A DNA stretch of 64,000 nucleotides from contig CM043875.1 of NCBI GenBank assembly GCA_023846275.1, positions 1,237,569-1,301,568 on the forward strand, read 5' to 3'. Positions 10,512 through 25,400 of the stretch are shown piece by piece. Both the position numbers and the translations under genes were made by a program. Below the pieces are notes generated by a model. It saw only the letters and a program-made list of their open reading frames with translations. It searched no databases and had not been told where the DNA came from. This DNA is from Vanilla planifolia. Lineage: Eukaryota > Streptophyta > Magnoliopsida > Asparagales > Orchidaceae. Position 1 is the first letter of the stretch. Every line of letters starts with the position of its first letter.

Positions 10512-13498
10512 ATTCGAATATAAATGAATATGATCCTTTATGTATAGAGATACTTTTAGCTAAGAAAGTCATTATACTAATACATTTTTGTTTTAGATAA
10601 GACAAATGGAAAAGTTGAAAAAAAAAATTAGACCTAGAAGAGCTATTGTTCGTACTTATATAATATGATCATTGTATAAATATAATCAAATTTATAAAAT
10701 GGAATAATCAAATTTAAATGATATAAAAGATGTTCTTATATTTGCATAGTAATTATACAGATAAAATGGACATTATGATCAGTTCTGAATAGTGACAACT
10801 AATTTGATTAGGTTTTTTTAAAAATTGAAATGACTATTTAAGGGTGTTTTGAGCCATTATATAGCTTGCAAATGACTATATAAAATGATCCAAATATAAA
10901 AGATGTTAATGTTCACTTGTATATTTTTGTGAATATCTAAACATTAAAGTCATAATTTCTAAGAGAAGTAAAATAAAAGCTTGAAAGATTCAAGCATATA
11001 TCATATTGTGAGCCTTATTACATTCTTTATTTATTGTGCTAAGTTAGAATTTACTTTTTATTGCTTTATTATCATAATACTGTGTCATTGTTAAAATTAT
11101 ATTTGGGTTATAAGACCTTGTATTGATCTTCGTATTTGGTTTCTTTATCAAATTGTCTAAACATTATATTTTTGAACTTTATTTTAATATTTTGGCTTAA
11201 TTATAAGGTCTTTTGGCTATGTTATTTGTAGACTCATTTAGCCTAACATTATAAGCTTTTTTAGATTAATGTTATATAGTCATTTGACATGGTGATTATA
11301 GGTTATTTTGATCTAGTGCACACGATCTTTAGTCTAGTGCTAGTGAGATTTTTTGGCTGAATATAGTGCTACTCGCTTTTGCAAAAATCATTTAATGGTT
11401 TCCTTTGCCCTTTGATAGGGAGTAAATGTAGATCATAATTTTGATCAAATCATCTAAAAATTCTAATGTGTTTTATTTTTTATTTTTTTCACACAAGTCT
11501 TCAAAGCTAATAATATTTTCTAAAATAAGTTTTATAATAACCATTAAGAGTATAAAAGGCTTTCATTGAGTTATTTGAATTGACTTAAATTTATAATTTA
11601 CATAATTTATCTCTTTCTTTTGTAGATATCATGTTCTCACATTTTTAATATTAGATAACATAACTGTAATACTAATATATTATATGTGCATCAAGAATTG
11701 TTTGGTAATCACAAAATATAATGTGACTTTACAATAATCAATCATCATCTATCACAAGCCATAATAACATTATTTTGATTATTGTTTATTAATCTCTCTC
11801 AATCAAGATTCTTATAAAAGATGCAACAATGAAGAGAAGTTAGAATTTTTTAAACAAATGAAAGCTAGCTTGAATATATATATATATATATCATTATTCA
11901 AAGAGAAAATTAAAATTACTTATTAATTATTATCATCATATTAGAATTATAAGTGATAAGTAATACGAAGTTTACAAGATTTATAGATGAATGCAGAGAT
12001 GGGAAGTTTCATGGTAGTTGGTTTATCTAAATATTTAATAAAGGGGCTCAATAATTCTTGTGTGTGTTTAACTATTTGATCCTAAAAAAAATTTTCAAAG
12101 GTAAAAGGTTTATAAAAGCCCCAAGTGTTAACTTAAAATGCATGAAAACAACCCACAATTTAATTAGAAAAATCTTGGGATATTATGGGATAAAAGCCTA
12201 AATTATACTTTGAGATAAAAAAATATATAAAAAATTTAATGAGTTGCTACTATAGATATAAATAATGAATATTGATGAAATAAATACATTGATATAATTA
12301 GAATTAACTGTAATAATATGTGAAATATTTTCTTATATGAGTGGCTTTAAGGATATAATGTTGACAAAAAATTGTTGCAATCCTCATAGTGTAAACATAT
12401 CATTGTTTCTAAAAAGTATTATGCTATCATAGACATTTGGTGTTGAATATGTCATTATAGTTGTTATAAGTTAATATTATTATATCGATATATTACTTAT
12501 TTTTATTAATCTTATATTAGTTAAAATGAGTTTTTTCATAAGAGATATTTCAACATCTTAAGACTATAATATATTTTCTTCAATTTTTAATATGAGCTTA
12601 TTCATCGTTGTATCTCTTTATTTAAAAATTTATTAAGAGTAATTATTTATTTAGTGAATTTATTATTTGAACATTACTCAATGATTATCTCCCACTATAT
12701 TGTCATTTTATAATAATTTCTTACTTGATTTTGTTTTGTTAAAATATTTTTTTTTATTATCTCATATCAATAAAAACTAATTTTATATTAAAAGATCCTT
12801 TCACGTTCGAAGACCATACCCTTACATATATAAGTTAAAGTATGTCTTTTATCTTCTAAGATGAGTATTTATTCTTGTAACAATTAGCTAAAAGTTTAAC
12901 AAAAGTCGATTATTAACCAATTATTCTATTTCCAAGACAAAAGACTACTTATTTCTTTTTTTTCTAATCTCAAGCATTATCCTTATAATACTAAATACTT
13001 ACGTCACATGATTTAACCTTATAAATGAAAATTTTAAATGTGAACTTATAAAGAATACTCAAATTGAAAAGTATAACATACAAAATATAAAAAAGAAAAT
13101 AATTATTCAAATTTTAATGCACATAATATTAATTTTAACTTATCAAATAAAAGATCAAAAGCTTCAATCTAGCACTTACTCCTCATCTTTTTTTTTTTTC
13201 AAAATAATAAATTCATAAGTATTAAAATTGTTTTTAGAAAAAAAATATTATACAATACATCATTATCTCTAAAGACATAATTGTTTTTATAAACATCTAC
13301 AGAAGCTTTTGAACTCTTTACTGTCGCTGCCGGACTCCGAATTACGGCAATTACTAGACCCGATAAAGTCCGGCCGAGTGGATCTGCCTCTTTTCCTCTC
13401 CTCGCACAGGCTAACGTAGAAACACTTGGTAGCGGCGAAGCGGCGGGGTTAACCTGGGATCGGAAACTAGGGGAAAGTGAGAGAGATCAAAGAGCATA

Positions 13499-16400
13499 AT
13501 GGGGTTCATGTTTCGGGTGAGGCTGTCGTCTTTCTTCGCCGGGGCCGCAACTGCATCGATTGCCGGCTTCTATTTTCTCTACAAAGATTACATGCTGGCC
13601 CATCAGGCAATTTCTCAACAGGTTTCTCTTTCTTTTCCCACCTTTTCTTTTCGTGTAATATATATTGCGTCCTTTGCAGTATTTTTTGCTTGGATCTGGC
13701 TATAATCTGCCCTAGTTTCTTACAGCCTCAGAACAATCTTTAATTTTCTAGCTAGTGGTTTTGTGATTAGGGTGTTAGTAATTTCTTTTTAAATCTTGCT
13801 CCCTTCAACAAGGAATGTTCGAAACTATATGGTAATTCATATAAATAACAATAGATGCAGGTTCATTCTCGAATTGTGAATGAAGAGAGACTAATTTTGA
13901 ATATGTATTGAAAGTAGAAAACAATGACTGCATTCCATACAGTTGTTCAATGTTAAGTTGATTAACGAAAGATTGATTTGAAAAATGTTTTCAAGTATTA
14001 TAAAAAGATATGTGTTCGTAAATATGTTACCAATAAATACTTAATTAAATAAATGATATTATGAAATGATTGAAGTGACTTGATATTTTGGTAAAAGAGT
14101 GAAATGGATTGTTTAATATTATTCTAAAATAATTTTTTTTATTGTACTCATTATTTTTTGTTTTTTGATTTGATGAAGTGTGTTTTGAAATATGATTAGA
14201 CAAGCGTCTGATTGAATTTGAAAAAGAATTTTTTGTGAAAAATTGAGTTTAAAAACAATATACGAAATGGAGCCTATATTGTATTTTTTTCTTTTGCTTT
14301 TTATTTGTTGTCTAAGATTGAAGATAACACTTGAAAACATGTTAGTGTTTTAATTTTGTGGTGTTTTAGCATTTGTTTGTGTTGAATACTTGAACGTTTA
14401 GCATTACCATGGTTTATTTTTTATATGGTCACTTCTTTTTTATATGACATGAACTATCAATTGTATACTTTTAATCGGATTGTAATTATGCTTGATTTTG
14501 AGTGTGTATTTTGTTAATTTCATGTATTTAAATGAGGAATGTTTAGAATATTGCCATGGTTATCATCTTCTACCATGTTTATCCATTCTAATTGGTTTCA
14601 TGCTAAATTACGTTGTACTAGATGGAAAAGTGGAGGAATGTTCGAATCAATTAATTTTAGATACTATGAACTCCATGTTGGTGCTCTAGTTAACATAAGA
14701 TGCATTGTTCAACATTTGCATCTCAATTAGCCCCCCATCTCTTTAACCACTTCTACATTAATCAATGGAATGGATCATATGACCACTCCGATTTCAATCA
14801 ATTAATTTTTTAATTGAATTTTAGGAAGTGTTGTAGTTATGTTTTTCAATTCTATGGATAGGTAAAGGAGAATATGAGCCTTTTGTCCTCCATGGATGAA
14901 AAATGTTTAGACTAGCAATTTTTTGTCTTGCACCTCTTGCTTCTCAAATTTGGTTGTGGAGGTTATTTCCTTTGAGAATAATCCAATCATCCTTGGTGAC
15001 TATTTACCCAAATCCTCTCTCTAATAAGCACTTTGTGTGCCTAATGCTAGGTTTTTTCTTTTGAGGGTGTTGACAAATTATGCTATGCGATAATTCTTTT
15101 ATGTGGTTAGATCATTAGATGTTAATAAACCAAGTTAGCTGAAAATGTCCAATGTTTGGCATTCCTCCCCAAAACATTCCAGAAGATGTCCCTATGGATG
15201 CGACAACATGAAGTGGCGTTTGTTTTCTTGTGACTATGCTCACAATGATGGATTCTCTTGTTTTTTTACTTGATCTTGGTCCATTTTGATTTTTTGGATG
15301 ATCTATTTTGATGCAACTATCATCAACCATTGAATGTGACAACTTACTTCATGAGATTGCTAAGTTATTAAAATACATGGGCAATTTTTTTTTTGAGGTT
15401 GTGAATAAGGTTTATGCCCTTTGAATCAACCTTTGTTAGAAACTAAGGGCTTTTTGTTAAAGTAAATCATGCACAATTCTAAGAGTTGGTCAATCATCCG
15501 GTATTACAGTAGATCATATGAACGACGTAGATGAGTTTTGGTTGGTATTTGACTAGTCAATTTGAATAGCCTATCATATTAATCATTAAGTGACCAAATC
15601 GGTTTATTATTTGAGGCCAAAAAGTATTATGATTATGTTGGCCATTCTTACAATTTAAATTGATAGACAAAGGAATCATTCAAGCAAAGGAAATCCTTAG
15701 CAACAAACAAGATTTTTTGTGTTATGTGGGAGATATTCAAAATTAAAGTTGGTCAAGAAATCGACAAATATCTTTTGTAGAGCTTATAAATTCATTTTGG
15801 GTGATCCTTGTGACACTTAATAAGATGATTAGACCTTTGTCCAAACCTGTTATAAGGGGCATTGCTCAATTAAAGCAAAAATGAGTAGCCTTAAGTGGTA
15901 TCGGTGACACATTGAGTGGTAGCAATGAGGCATGAGGCATTCTATTGCATCGAGTAGCCTAAAGGGGATTGATTAATGCATCCTTGAGGCTTTTGATTAA
16001 AACTACCTTTGATGTCTACACTAGCCTCTAGGGTTCTCTCTTGAGATCTATCCAGTTTTGGGGCTTAGTTTTTATTTTGATTTGATGATTTTAAAATATG
16101 TCCAAACTAATTTTAGTTAGGGTTGAGTATGAGGAAAGTCTGTACTATCACTATTTAGTTTTATCTTTTTATCGCTTAGACAAAAACATAAAAACCCAGA
16201 GGCACAGGACGGAGATCAATTTTGGAGAACTTAACTTTGAAAAAAGCTTAGTTATTCTTTCTCTATTTGTTGTATTTTTCTCGCTCTCTCTCTTCATGTA
16301 CTAGGAAGAGAAATCTAGCATTAGTTTTTGCATCTTACTATCAATGGATAGTAGGAATTATTGAGTTCTAGATTAAAAAATGATATTGAAATTCACATCT

Positions 16401-19400
16401 AAAAAAGTTCCATAATATTAGTCTATTTTTTATAGAAAAAGTTGGCCATGTTGACAGATAATATTTATTTTTGGTATCAAAGCAAACTTAGTTTTGGTGG
16501 AAACAATTTGAGTAGAGAAATAGTTAAATAAAGGAGAGTAGAAGACGACAAAGAATTTGCTACAATCCAAGGATAGATCTAAAAAAATTTGATGAGGCAA
16601 CAAATTGCTCAACTTTCTCAACTTGTCTAGATTTTGATGGAAATTGTCTTCAAGAATCGAAGAAATCTAGTAATTGTGTGAAACAAGAATCCTTCAAGAG
16701 GAACAAATTCTCCAATTAGAAGAGAAAATTGAAGTTATTCAAATTCCAAAGAGATGATGGAAGACATTGAGGATGAAGATGATCAAATCGTTGTCTCATC
16801 ATTGATTAACTGGGAAATTCCATTAAGGTGAAAAGAAAGATAGATTTGTTAACGTATGATGGATATGCTGATGTCAAAAAACTAAACACCTCGTTAGACT
16901 AATCGGAAACTTATTTCTCTCTTAGTTATACTTTAATGGAGAAACTTTCTTCTACCTGATTTAAGTTGTCTCAGCATGCATTAGCTTGGGGGAATGCCTA
17001 GTTTATGATTGGATTGGTTCATTTATTTTCTTGGAGCAATTTGAAGGAGATGATATGGATGGAATTTTACCCTAAAGGATATTTGGAGGAGCGATAGATG
17101 AAATAACATAGCTTGCGACATCGTTTGGGACAAACTTTGCAATTTATACTATCGAATTCAAAATATAGTTGGTTATGTTGCAAATTCAGTTGAATGGGTT
17201 ACAAACATTAATGATGTACATATACTACCCAATGACAATTGAGTTAAATCTTCTCCTAGAATATAAATCAAATCAATAGTTTTGATAAGACCTTTGAGAA
17301 GAAAAATAAGACATGGGGAGCATCAAGATAAACAAAGAGGGAAGCAAAATAGTAGTATGAAGAATTTTAAAAAGAATAAATGGACTCTGTGACAAGAGAA
17401 GATACTTAATGCTATAATTGTAGAATGAATCTCTTTTATTATGATTGGAAAGTTCTATGATCATTGCTAAATCAAGGCCACTCATTATAAATGTTGTAAG
17501 ATACATCTTGAATTTTCTTAGAGAAATTAAAGAAGAATAATAAGGGGAAGGGGTAAAGGTTGATAGTTATCTTGGGTGGATTGCAAATGCTAGAGACAAT
17601 CTAAAGGTTGAGGATGGCTTATCTCTCGTGATGAAATTGAATGACAAAACCTAAGAGTCTCGTGTAGAAGGAAGCATTGTTCACTTTGAGCATTTAGGTG
17701 AAAGTGACAATCAATGTTATAATAAACATTGGAAGTTTGAAGAATCTTATTTCCATAAGCATTATAAAATAGTTATAATCGTCGATCACATCTCATCCTA
17801 AACCATATTCTTTGATACAAACTAAAAGTTTGACATGGAGGGAAGTCTACGATGAGACATTTCTTACATTAAAGGAGTTGTTTTTGCAAAGCATTGATAT
17901 TGGCTTTACTCGTGCTTTAATTACCATTTGAACTAGAAGTAGATGGCTTAGGCTATATTGTTAGGAGCTTTTCAAATCCAAGGGGAAAGATTTGTGCTTA
18001 TTATTTCAAGTTATTATGAGGGGCACAATTATTATTTCCAATATATAATGAGTTGTGAGCTTTCTACCGAGCAAAGAAACATTGTTGATAGTATGTTTTT
18101 GGGAAGGAAACCGTTGTGCACTCTTGTCGTCAAAATTTCTAGTATCTTCAACCATAAAATAAAATATACCAAGCCCAACACATTAAATGGATGCCTTCCT
18201 TACATTAGTTTAACTTCATTATATAAGTACAATAGTGGTATTCATAACAAATTGACAAATTTTCTCTCTTTTTAGATAGTTGTTGTTATTTGCTTGTTTA
18301 TTATAATGTATATTCAATTGAAGGTGCATGAGGAGTATCTTATGAGATATTTTAAAGTGAAAGACTTCAAGGGAGTTCTCTAGAACCTTCAAAAAGGAAA
18401 GCCATATGAGTATATCCTCCAAGGTGGATTGTTATACAAGTTTTGATAACATTGTATACTTCGACATGTTGATAGAGTGAGATGATCTGAGAAGTACATA
18501 TTCCAAAATTTGTTGGAATGCTGTACAATAATAAATACCACTCAAAATTTTTATTGGCCTTGTATGCTAGTTGATGTTGAGAGAATACATTTGGGGATGT
18601 ATTCTATGTTGTATCTTAAAGCTTGCCAATATAAGAAAGGATTATATATGCCTCTTTAAATACCCACGAGATTGTGGAAGAGAATCTTGATAGATTTCAT
18701 TTGGTGGATTACCTGTAACTTGGCAAAGGAATAATTTTTTGTTTGTGATTGTGGATAGATTTGCTAAGATGACCATTCTCATGTCTTGGCAGAACAGTAT
18801 CTATAGTGAAGAAATAGCAAAGTTGTTTTTCAACAACTTTTGGATTCATTTTGGATTGCCATTGTCAATTATGTCATATTAAGATGGAAGAGTTTTTGGT
18901 TATTTTAAGCATATGCTTTGGTTGATGTATAAGACATTGGAGATATCGATTTTCATCCATAAGATGATGGGCAAACAAAGGCTGCTAACCATATGGTCTA
19001 TTGAAAGGATTTGGCTCTCAATGACTTAAAATTTGAAAGAAAACTTAACCCATATCAAGTTTTCTTGTAATTGAGCTCTGGATAGTTCAGTTATTTAGAA
19101 GAAATTGGAGATGTGGCTTGGTTTGATACCATGGATCCATTTGATATGAAGTTCTAATTCAATGCATTAAGATATAATGAGGGACATGCTTGATAGAAAG
19201 ATAAAAAAATTTCTTAAGGAAATCAAGTTATATGGAGAGGTTGAGAGTTAGTTTAAGAAATCCTATGAAAATACAAAAAGAAACATGATCAACAATGGGT
19301 GGAAAAAAAATTCGATGTTGGTGACCTTGTTTGATTGTGCATTAGCAATGATGTACTTATTGGAGAAGGAAGAAAATTAAGGCCAATTCGATATGATCAT

Positions 19401-22400
19401 TTTCTAATTTCTAAGAAGAATGACCATTTTTGCTAGTTCAAGGTATGAAAGTATACGAAAATCTACTCTGTCATGATTGTTGAGAATTTGAAATCTTTTG
19501 AGCAATCAATGCTTGATGGGGGGGGGGGGGGGGGTAGCATAAGAGCATACAACTATTGGATGATCCGGTGCCTTGACATAACTTGGTTCAATAGGAGGAT
19601 AATAACTTACAAAAGAAGATAACAACCATAAGACATCGTTCAATTCCATCTTATTGTATTGGCAAGAAAGGCAAAAACTTCACCTTAATCAAATGGTATA
19701 GTCAAGATAGAGGAATAATAGAATTCTTGCATATACATTTCAATTATTATTGACTATTCTCAGATGAATAAAAAATAAATATTGCTGGGCATCCAATGGA
19801 ATTGAAGAAAAAAAAATGTTTAGCAACTCAAATTGCAAAGGGGTCCATGATAAGGAGATCAGCAAAAATCCTTCTAAGAGTTTATCAATTTCTCTTGAGG
19901 TTTCCCCACAACACCTTATGAATTCATTAGATCTCTCCAAACTCATTAAAGGGGCACTGCAAGATTGAGGAGAAGACTAGTCTCTAAATTTCTCAATGGT
20001 ATTATTGATGTTTTGAGAGGTTTTAATGAGGTATTCTATTATTTCGAGTGTTTAAAGTGGATTGATCATTGTATCCTTAAGATCTATATGATCACAATGG
20101 TTAATCTTTACTTTTTCTTGGTGAATTTGAAACTTGTCCAAACAATCATTACTTAGGGTTGAGTAAGGGGAATGTTCATATCGTTGCTACTTAATTCTTT
20201 TATCCTTTTTACACTTGGAACAAGAGTGTATAAACCCGAAGGAAGAATGAAAAGAAAATCTTAACTTAGAAAAAAAATTAGTTATTTGCTTTCTATTAAT
20301 TACATCTCTCTCTATCTCTCTCTTTCTCTCCATTCACGTAACAGGAAGAGAATCCGATAGCTTGTTGTTGATGAATTCTGGGAATTGTTGAGGTTTACAT
20401 CCAACAATCATATTGAATTTCAGATCTATGAAAGATCTACGAAATTAGGAATTACATGAAGAAATTACCTCCATTGACTGATAAAAAGGAGTTCAGCTGA
20501 GGAGAGATTAAAAGTAGTTTACAATTTAACACAACAATTACATTGCTTGTTATAATATATGTTATGTTAAAATTATTTTCTTATGCATGGATTTTGAATG
20601 TATTATGTGATGTGTTCATAAGGGTGACATGATAATTGTAATGTTACATCATATTTTGAGTGTTCAAAGGTATATTGTAAGCCATGAAGGTATTTTACGC
20701 TGTTTCTAAAGCCCGAAAATTTCTTGATGAATATGAAATCATGAAATGTGATTTATGCAAGTTGTGATTTTTTATTGTGTGAAAGTATAAAGATGATTTG
20801 GTGCATATGAGATATTAAAAGTATAGCAATGGGGTGTGAAAATAAAGCCTGATGTGAAAAGAAAAGAAATGAAAGAGGGTGGTATCTTCGTTGGCTTGAG
20901 GTTATGATTGAAATGCTATAAGCTTTGATGCTACAACATCTAGAGGTGGCTTATGGCCATCCTAGTTGAGGTGTTGACTTCTAGGAGACTAGTGTGTTCA
21001 TTTTAGTTATGTTGAGATTGATGATATAACCTTCCAATGATATTTTGTCATGGATAAGGATTTGGTTATGATCAATTGAAAAACTCAAGCCCATAAAAAA
21101 GATAATGTGGGATAAACTGCAAACATTTCCATGAGCATGATACAAGTTTTTCCTTGCAATTGATTCACATGCTAATATATGTGGAACTATAAAAATTGGA
21201 CATTTGATTATCGTCATGGATAAATGAAGGGGATGGAGGGAGTGAGAGTTTGAGTTTATGTTTATGTTATAATAATAGTTATGTAAAATAACTATACTAT
21301 GTGTGAAAACAATTATTTATAATAGTTTCTTGAATTTTATATTTCATAACATTTGAAAAGTTTGTAGAATAAAGGGGGCCTTACGTGTGTTTCAAATTGT
21401 TTGTAGCATAAGATGAGCAATTCACGATAGATATGTTGTGTTTTTGTGGTTAATCTTGATATGGATTAGGCAACAACATGAGTTCTTCGAATAAGCCTAG
21501 TTCAAATAATTAAATTGACAAGCATCCTCTACTTGCGATTTATCTTAATAATATTATTACATTTTGAACCCAATTAGGATGTTGAATAGGTTTAATAGAG
21601 CTTGCTTGCATAGGTTCTTGATATGTCTTTTTTTCAACCTTTAAAGGCCAAATTCTCATATTTTACATTGAGTTTATGCTCAGCTAAAATTCTTTATGAT
21701 CCAGACATTAGAAGAATTCCATTCCAATATATCAAGATATTTTGTCACCAAACTCAAAAGTGTTTTCTTAAGTTAGCCTAAGTTTAGTTTTAATGTTTTC
21801 AATTTTGTTGAGTGTACTCTGATCAATTTATTGGAGTTGATGTTACTATTGTTGAGGCTTGTTGGACTGATGGATGCCCCTCACTCTCTCATTTTTCTGT
21901 CACTTTTCTATGCTCTCACTAGCTCTTGCTATCCATTGTGTGTTGATTATCATCTTTCAGAATTAATTTATATTCTCACCAAATTTGCTTGTCCTTCCCT
22001 CTGTCAGTAGAATGGGGTGGTACTTGGTCTAACAGTTTTCACCAGATCAATCAGTAGATCCTGCAAAGGGCTCACTGAAAGACCCAAGCACCAATCCTTG
22101 TAGTAGAGGAACTTGTATAAGCATTACATCAGCCTCCAGCATTGCATCACTGAAATACCTCAAACATTGTATCATTGAAATGTTATGGATAACATCTGAA
22201 CAAGTTTTTGTCCCTTTGAATCAGTGCAAATAAGCTCTATGTTGATTACCTAGCTTTCATAGAAACTTTCTTCTGAGTGTGCTGAAGTTGACACTTTTGG
22301 ATCAGAATTTTCATGGAATGTTGTCATGAAGAGATTTGAAACTTAGGTTACACTCTACGCAATGGTACCTTCCCTGAATGGCAATAGAATTTTGATCATC

Positions 22401-25400
22401 ATTGTTGAATATTTGACCATGGTGACTTATGCGTCTTCCTTTGTTGTTACCATTCTTGAGTGGACTTGACAAAGACTGGCGATTCTTTCTATTGTTAGGG
22501 AGGATTTCGCAAATTGGCTGCAAATCATTGAACAAGAGATTGAACTTGTGATGTTAGAGGTTGTCAAGTTGTTGCTTCTCTCTTGGGAAAAGGATTCTCA
22601 AGTTGAGCTCTGGAGTTCACGCTGCAGGTTCTAGGGAAGGAACTGACAGACCAGAATGGCTCAACAATTTCTTCATAAGTGGCAAGCTCTAACACTCTTG
22701 GAGCAACTACAGTGATACTCTACAAGGCCTTAGCAAACGAATTGAGGTAATTCATTTAGCATCAGGAGAAGTTGATCCAAAGAGGGCAAGATCTCTGAAG
22801 CTTGCGCATTGCGTGACAAGAGGTGGATTGGGCAGTGATATGCTTTGTGTTAGGAATGACTGGACAATTTTATTCATTATGGGTTTCTTTTCCTTGTGGA
22901 TCCTTAACTGTCTCCCAATTTCCACTAAGGTCAATGTCAATGTACAAAAAGGCACAATATTCAAAGTCAAGTTACAGGAGTCTCATACATTTTACCCAGA
23001 GAATGGACTCTAGGCTCATTACTGACTTTGAAGAGAAAGCAAGCAGAAGTGATGTCTCTAAGGAACAGAGTTGAGTTTTTTATGCCAGATGTTGAAGTCC
23101 TCTTCTTTGGTGAGTTGATTGTTTGTTTGCTTTTAGTGGAGCTGAATCTTGTCTTGGAAAATAGAGAAACGTGAGAAGTTGTAGCCAACATGAATATTGT
23201 TACTTTTTAATTGTCATTGTAGCTTAATTAGTGGCTGTGCTTGAGGATGTTGCCACCACGAGGTGATTACATCAATTCTAAGATAGCAATGTTATAGCCG
23301 AGTTAGCTCTTTTGGAATACTCTACTTTCTCCCCAAGCTAAAAACCTAGGGAACAGCTGTGAATCCGAGAACTTGATTTCAGTGTTTGTGAAACATGAGA
23401 AGGATGGTGTCACAATTTGAAGCTATAATAGCAAATTTTCAGAGATTGATTTGAGTCCAATAGTATGTTGGGAAACACCATTGCAGTTGATGGCAGTAAG
23501 AGGTAGTAACATCAAGAACAATTCTAATAGTTATATTTTCGTATTGAGATTATGTTTGACATGCCTAAACAATTGAAGCTAACTCTTTCTAAGTTTATCT
23601 AAAATTAATGTTATGCAAGTTTTCTCACAATTGTATTCATTTCTAATTTTGTTCTTTTAAGAAGGTCCACTCTTTGTCTTTGTAACACTCATTTATTATA
23701 TCTAGATATCACAATTCAAAATTATATACCGTTTAGCATTATCAATCTCACTATTGTCGTATAAAATCTTATTTTAATTTTAAGTGGAAAGTTTTAAAAA
23801 CAATACATCATATATGATCTTTTTCGTTCCATTTGTTTGGAATTTATTATTATTGTCTTTTTTTCATCATTACTTTTGCAGTATGAACTTAAGATAACGT
23901 AATCTCTTATTGTTTAATATTTAATGATTCTTAATAGAAATTTTTATATCATTTATAATTTTAAACTAAACTTACTTCTTATATACTTGATTTTATATCT
24001 ATAAAGATGAAATCTTTTGAACTCAAAAGCAGGAGTTTAATTTTGTCCATGAGTATGACAATGAAACGCATATATCATGACTTTGTTTTGGATTTGACTA
24101 GTAAGATTATTCATATCTAACAGAAAAAGGAGTCTTAAAAATGCATTTTTTGTACATAAATTATAATTTGAATTATTTAACTATTTGTATCAACATATTC
24201 ATCTTATAGAATCCAATATTCTATTATTTATCCTTAGTCCACTCTTTCTCCATTTAACTTTACTAGTAGAGCAAACCTTGGGGATTAATGGGTTGGTTTG
24301 ATTTGTTAGATAGAATTGCTTGCTGTTGACAACATTGGAGCTTATCATTAGAAGATTTAAGAGAGCCAATTAGAGGTATGGACACTTGATATGCATGGTG
24401 CTACCTGGGACCACAGGATGTCATCTTTCATATGATATATTGGACAAAAGAAATAGGGCATCAAATCTTTTGTACTTAGGAACATATGTCTTATACAGTC
24501 ACGTCACACTTTATGGCCATCTATTCTTGTGTACGTAGCATGTGGCATGTTCTCATAGGAAATGTTGTGAAATAAAGAGCTATAGATCTGTAATTACATC
24601 CCACACTCACACTTTTTACTATATATTTTGTCATTCCAGCATCTTTTGACTTCTTTAGGCCTATTTCCAGCCTGTTATACAATGGAAGAGTGGAGGCGAT
24701 ACATTTTGAAGCAACGAGAAATGCTCAACACGCCTGACTATTTAGAGTGCATGTCTCCATTTTGGGATAAACACTAATTCCATGAATATTCAGGCCATTT
24801 ATATGATTTCGGTGAGACAAAAGAATTAAATGACATATTAGTTGTAGTTAGTTAGTGTTAATGGCGAGATTTGTCCTTTATCACATCTTTTTGATGTTCT
24901 GCATAGAGTGACCCAAATAACTCCGTTTTTTGAGTCTCAATGCCCTTGTTCCACTTTGTCCTTGATTTGTTTGGCTGCATTAATCTTCCATAATTGGCCT
25001 TTCAAAAATGAACTTTTTCACCATGCTTGAGAGTGCCGTCTATAGGCCGTTGGAAGACATATTTGTCAAAGAACGTTGGTAGTGAAAAGGGGTTTATCAT
25101 CTTCCAAACAGTAACAGATGCAATTGTGTACATACCAATCTTGATTTTTGCTGCAACCCATCAAAATGGTGGCTCTGAATCCTGAAGCTTGGTATCGTCA
25201 CTGTCGTCAACATTGGCACCCTTAATCTCATCACGAGCATCCTTATGGGACATGGTTCATTGAAGGATAGTGAATTAATTGCAATTCTAGCATGCTTTCT
25301 TGTCATTTGCTTCCCTCAGTTCTGATGTCTGACAAGCATATTCTTGACCTTGGACTCATTGATAAAGGGAAAGACAATTAGATTGATTGAGAATAATCTG

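Larger units (their letters stand above)
8168..13498. other. AT-rich intergenic spacer
   Basis: No supported coding region; the open frames are short and lack recognisable domains. It holds simple repeats and a set of decayed LTR-like modules (listed separately). The last 180 bp, from about 13320, turn GC-rich and form the promoter and 5' UTR of the next gene; I see no clear TATA box there. Confidence 0.7.
15469..20500 (+). mobile_element. Old, decayed Ty3/gypsy element with two diverged LTRs
   Basis: Two segments about 4.07 kb apart align along their length (about 15469-16468 and 19535-20500), with shared blocks such as AAGGGGCAYTGC, TTAGGGTTGAGTA and AGGAAGAGAA, and many differences and indels. 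A primer binding site follows the first, and a polypurine/G-run precedes the second. Between them, broken frames show gag-like text near 16850-17130 (YFSLSYTLMEKL, FYPKGYLEER), an RNase H-like stretch near 17800-18060 and an integrase core near 18660-19030 (FVIVDRFAKM, NFWIHFGLPLSIM, then a degenerate HPQTDGQ). Stops and frameshifts are everywhere, so it is long dead. Outer borders are estimated by aligning the LTRs; I could not confirm a target duplication. Lineage not assigned. Confidence 0.75.

Noticed and set aside
14119..14340. Short minus-strand frames in AT-rich intron sequence.
   Set aside because: Lys/Ile/Phe-rich peptides without domains, at the frequency expected by chance in AT-rich DNA.
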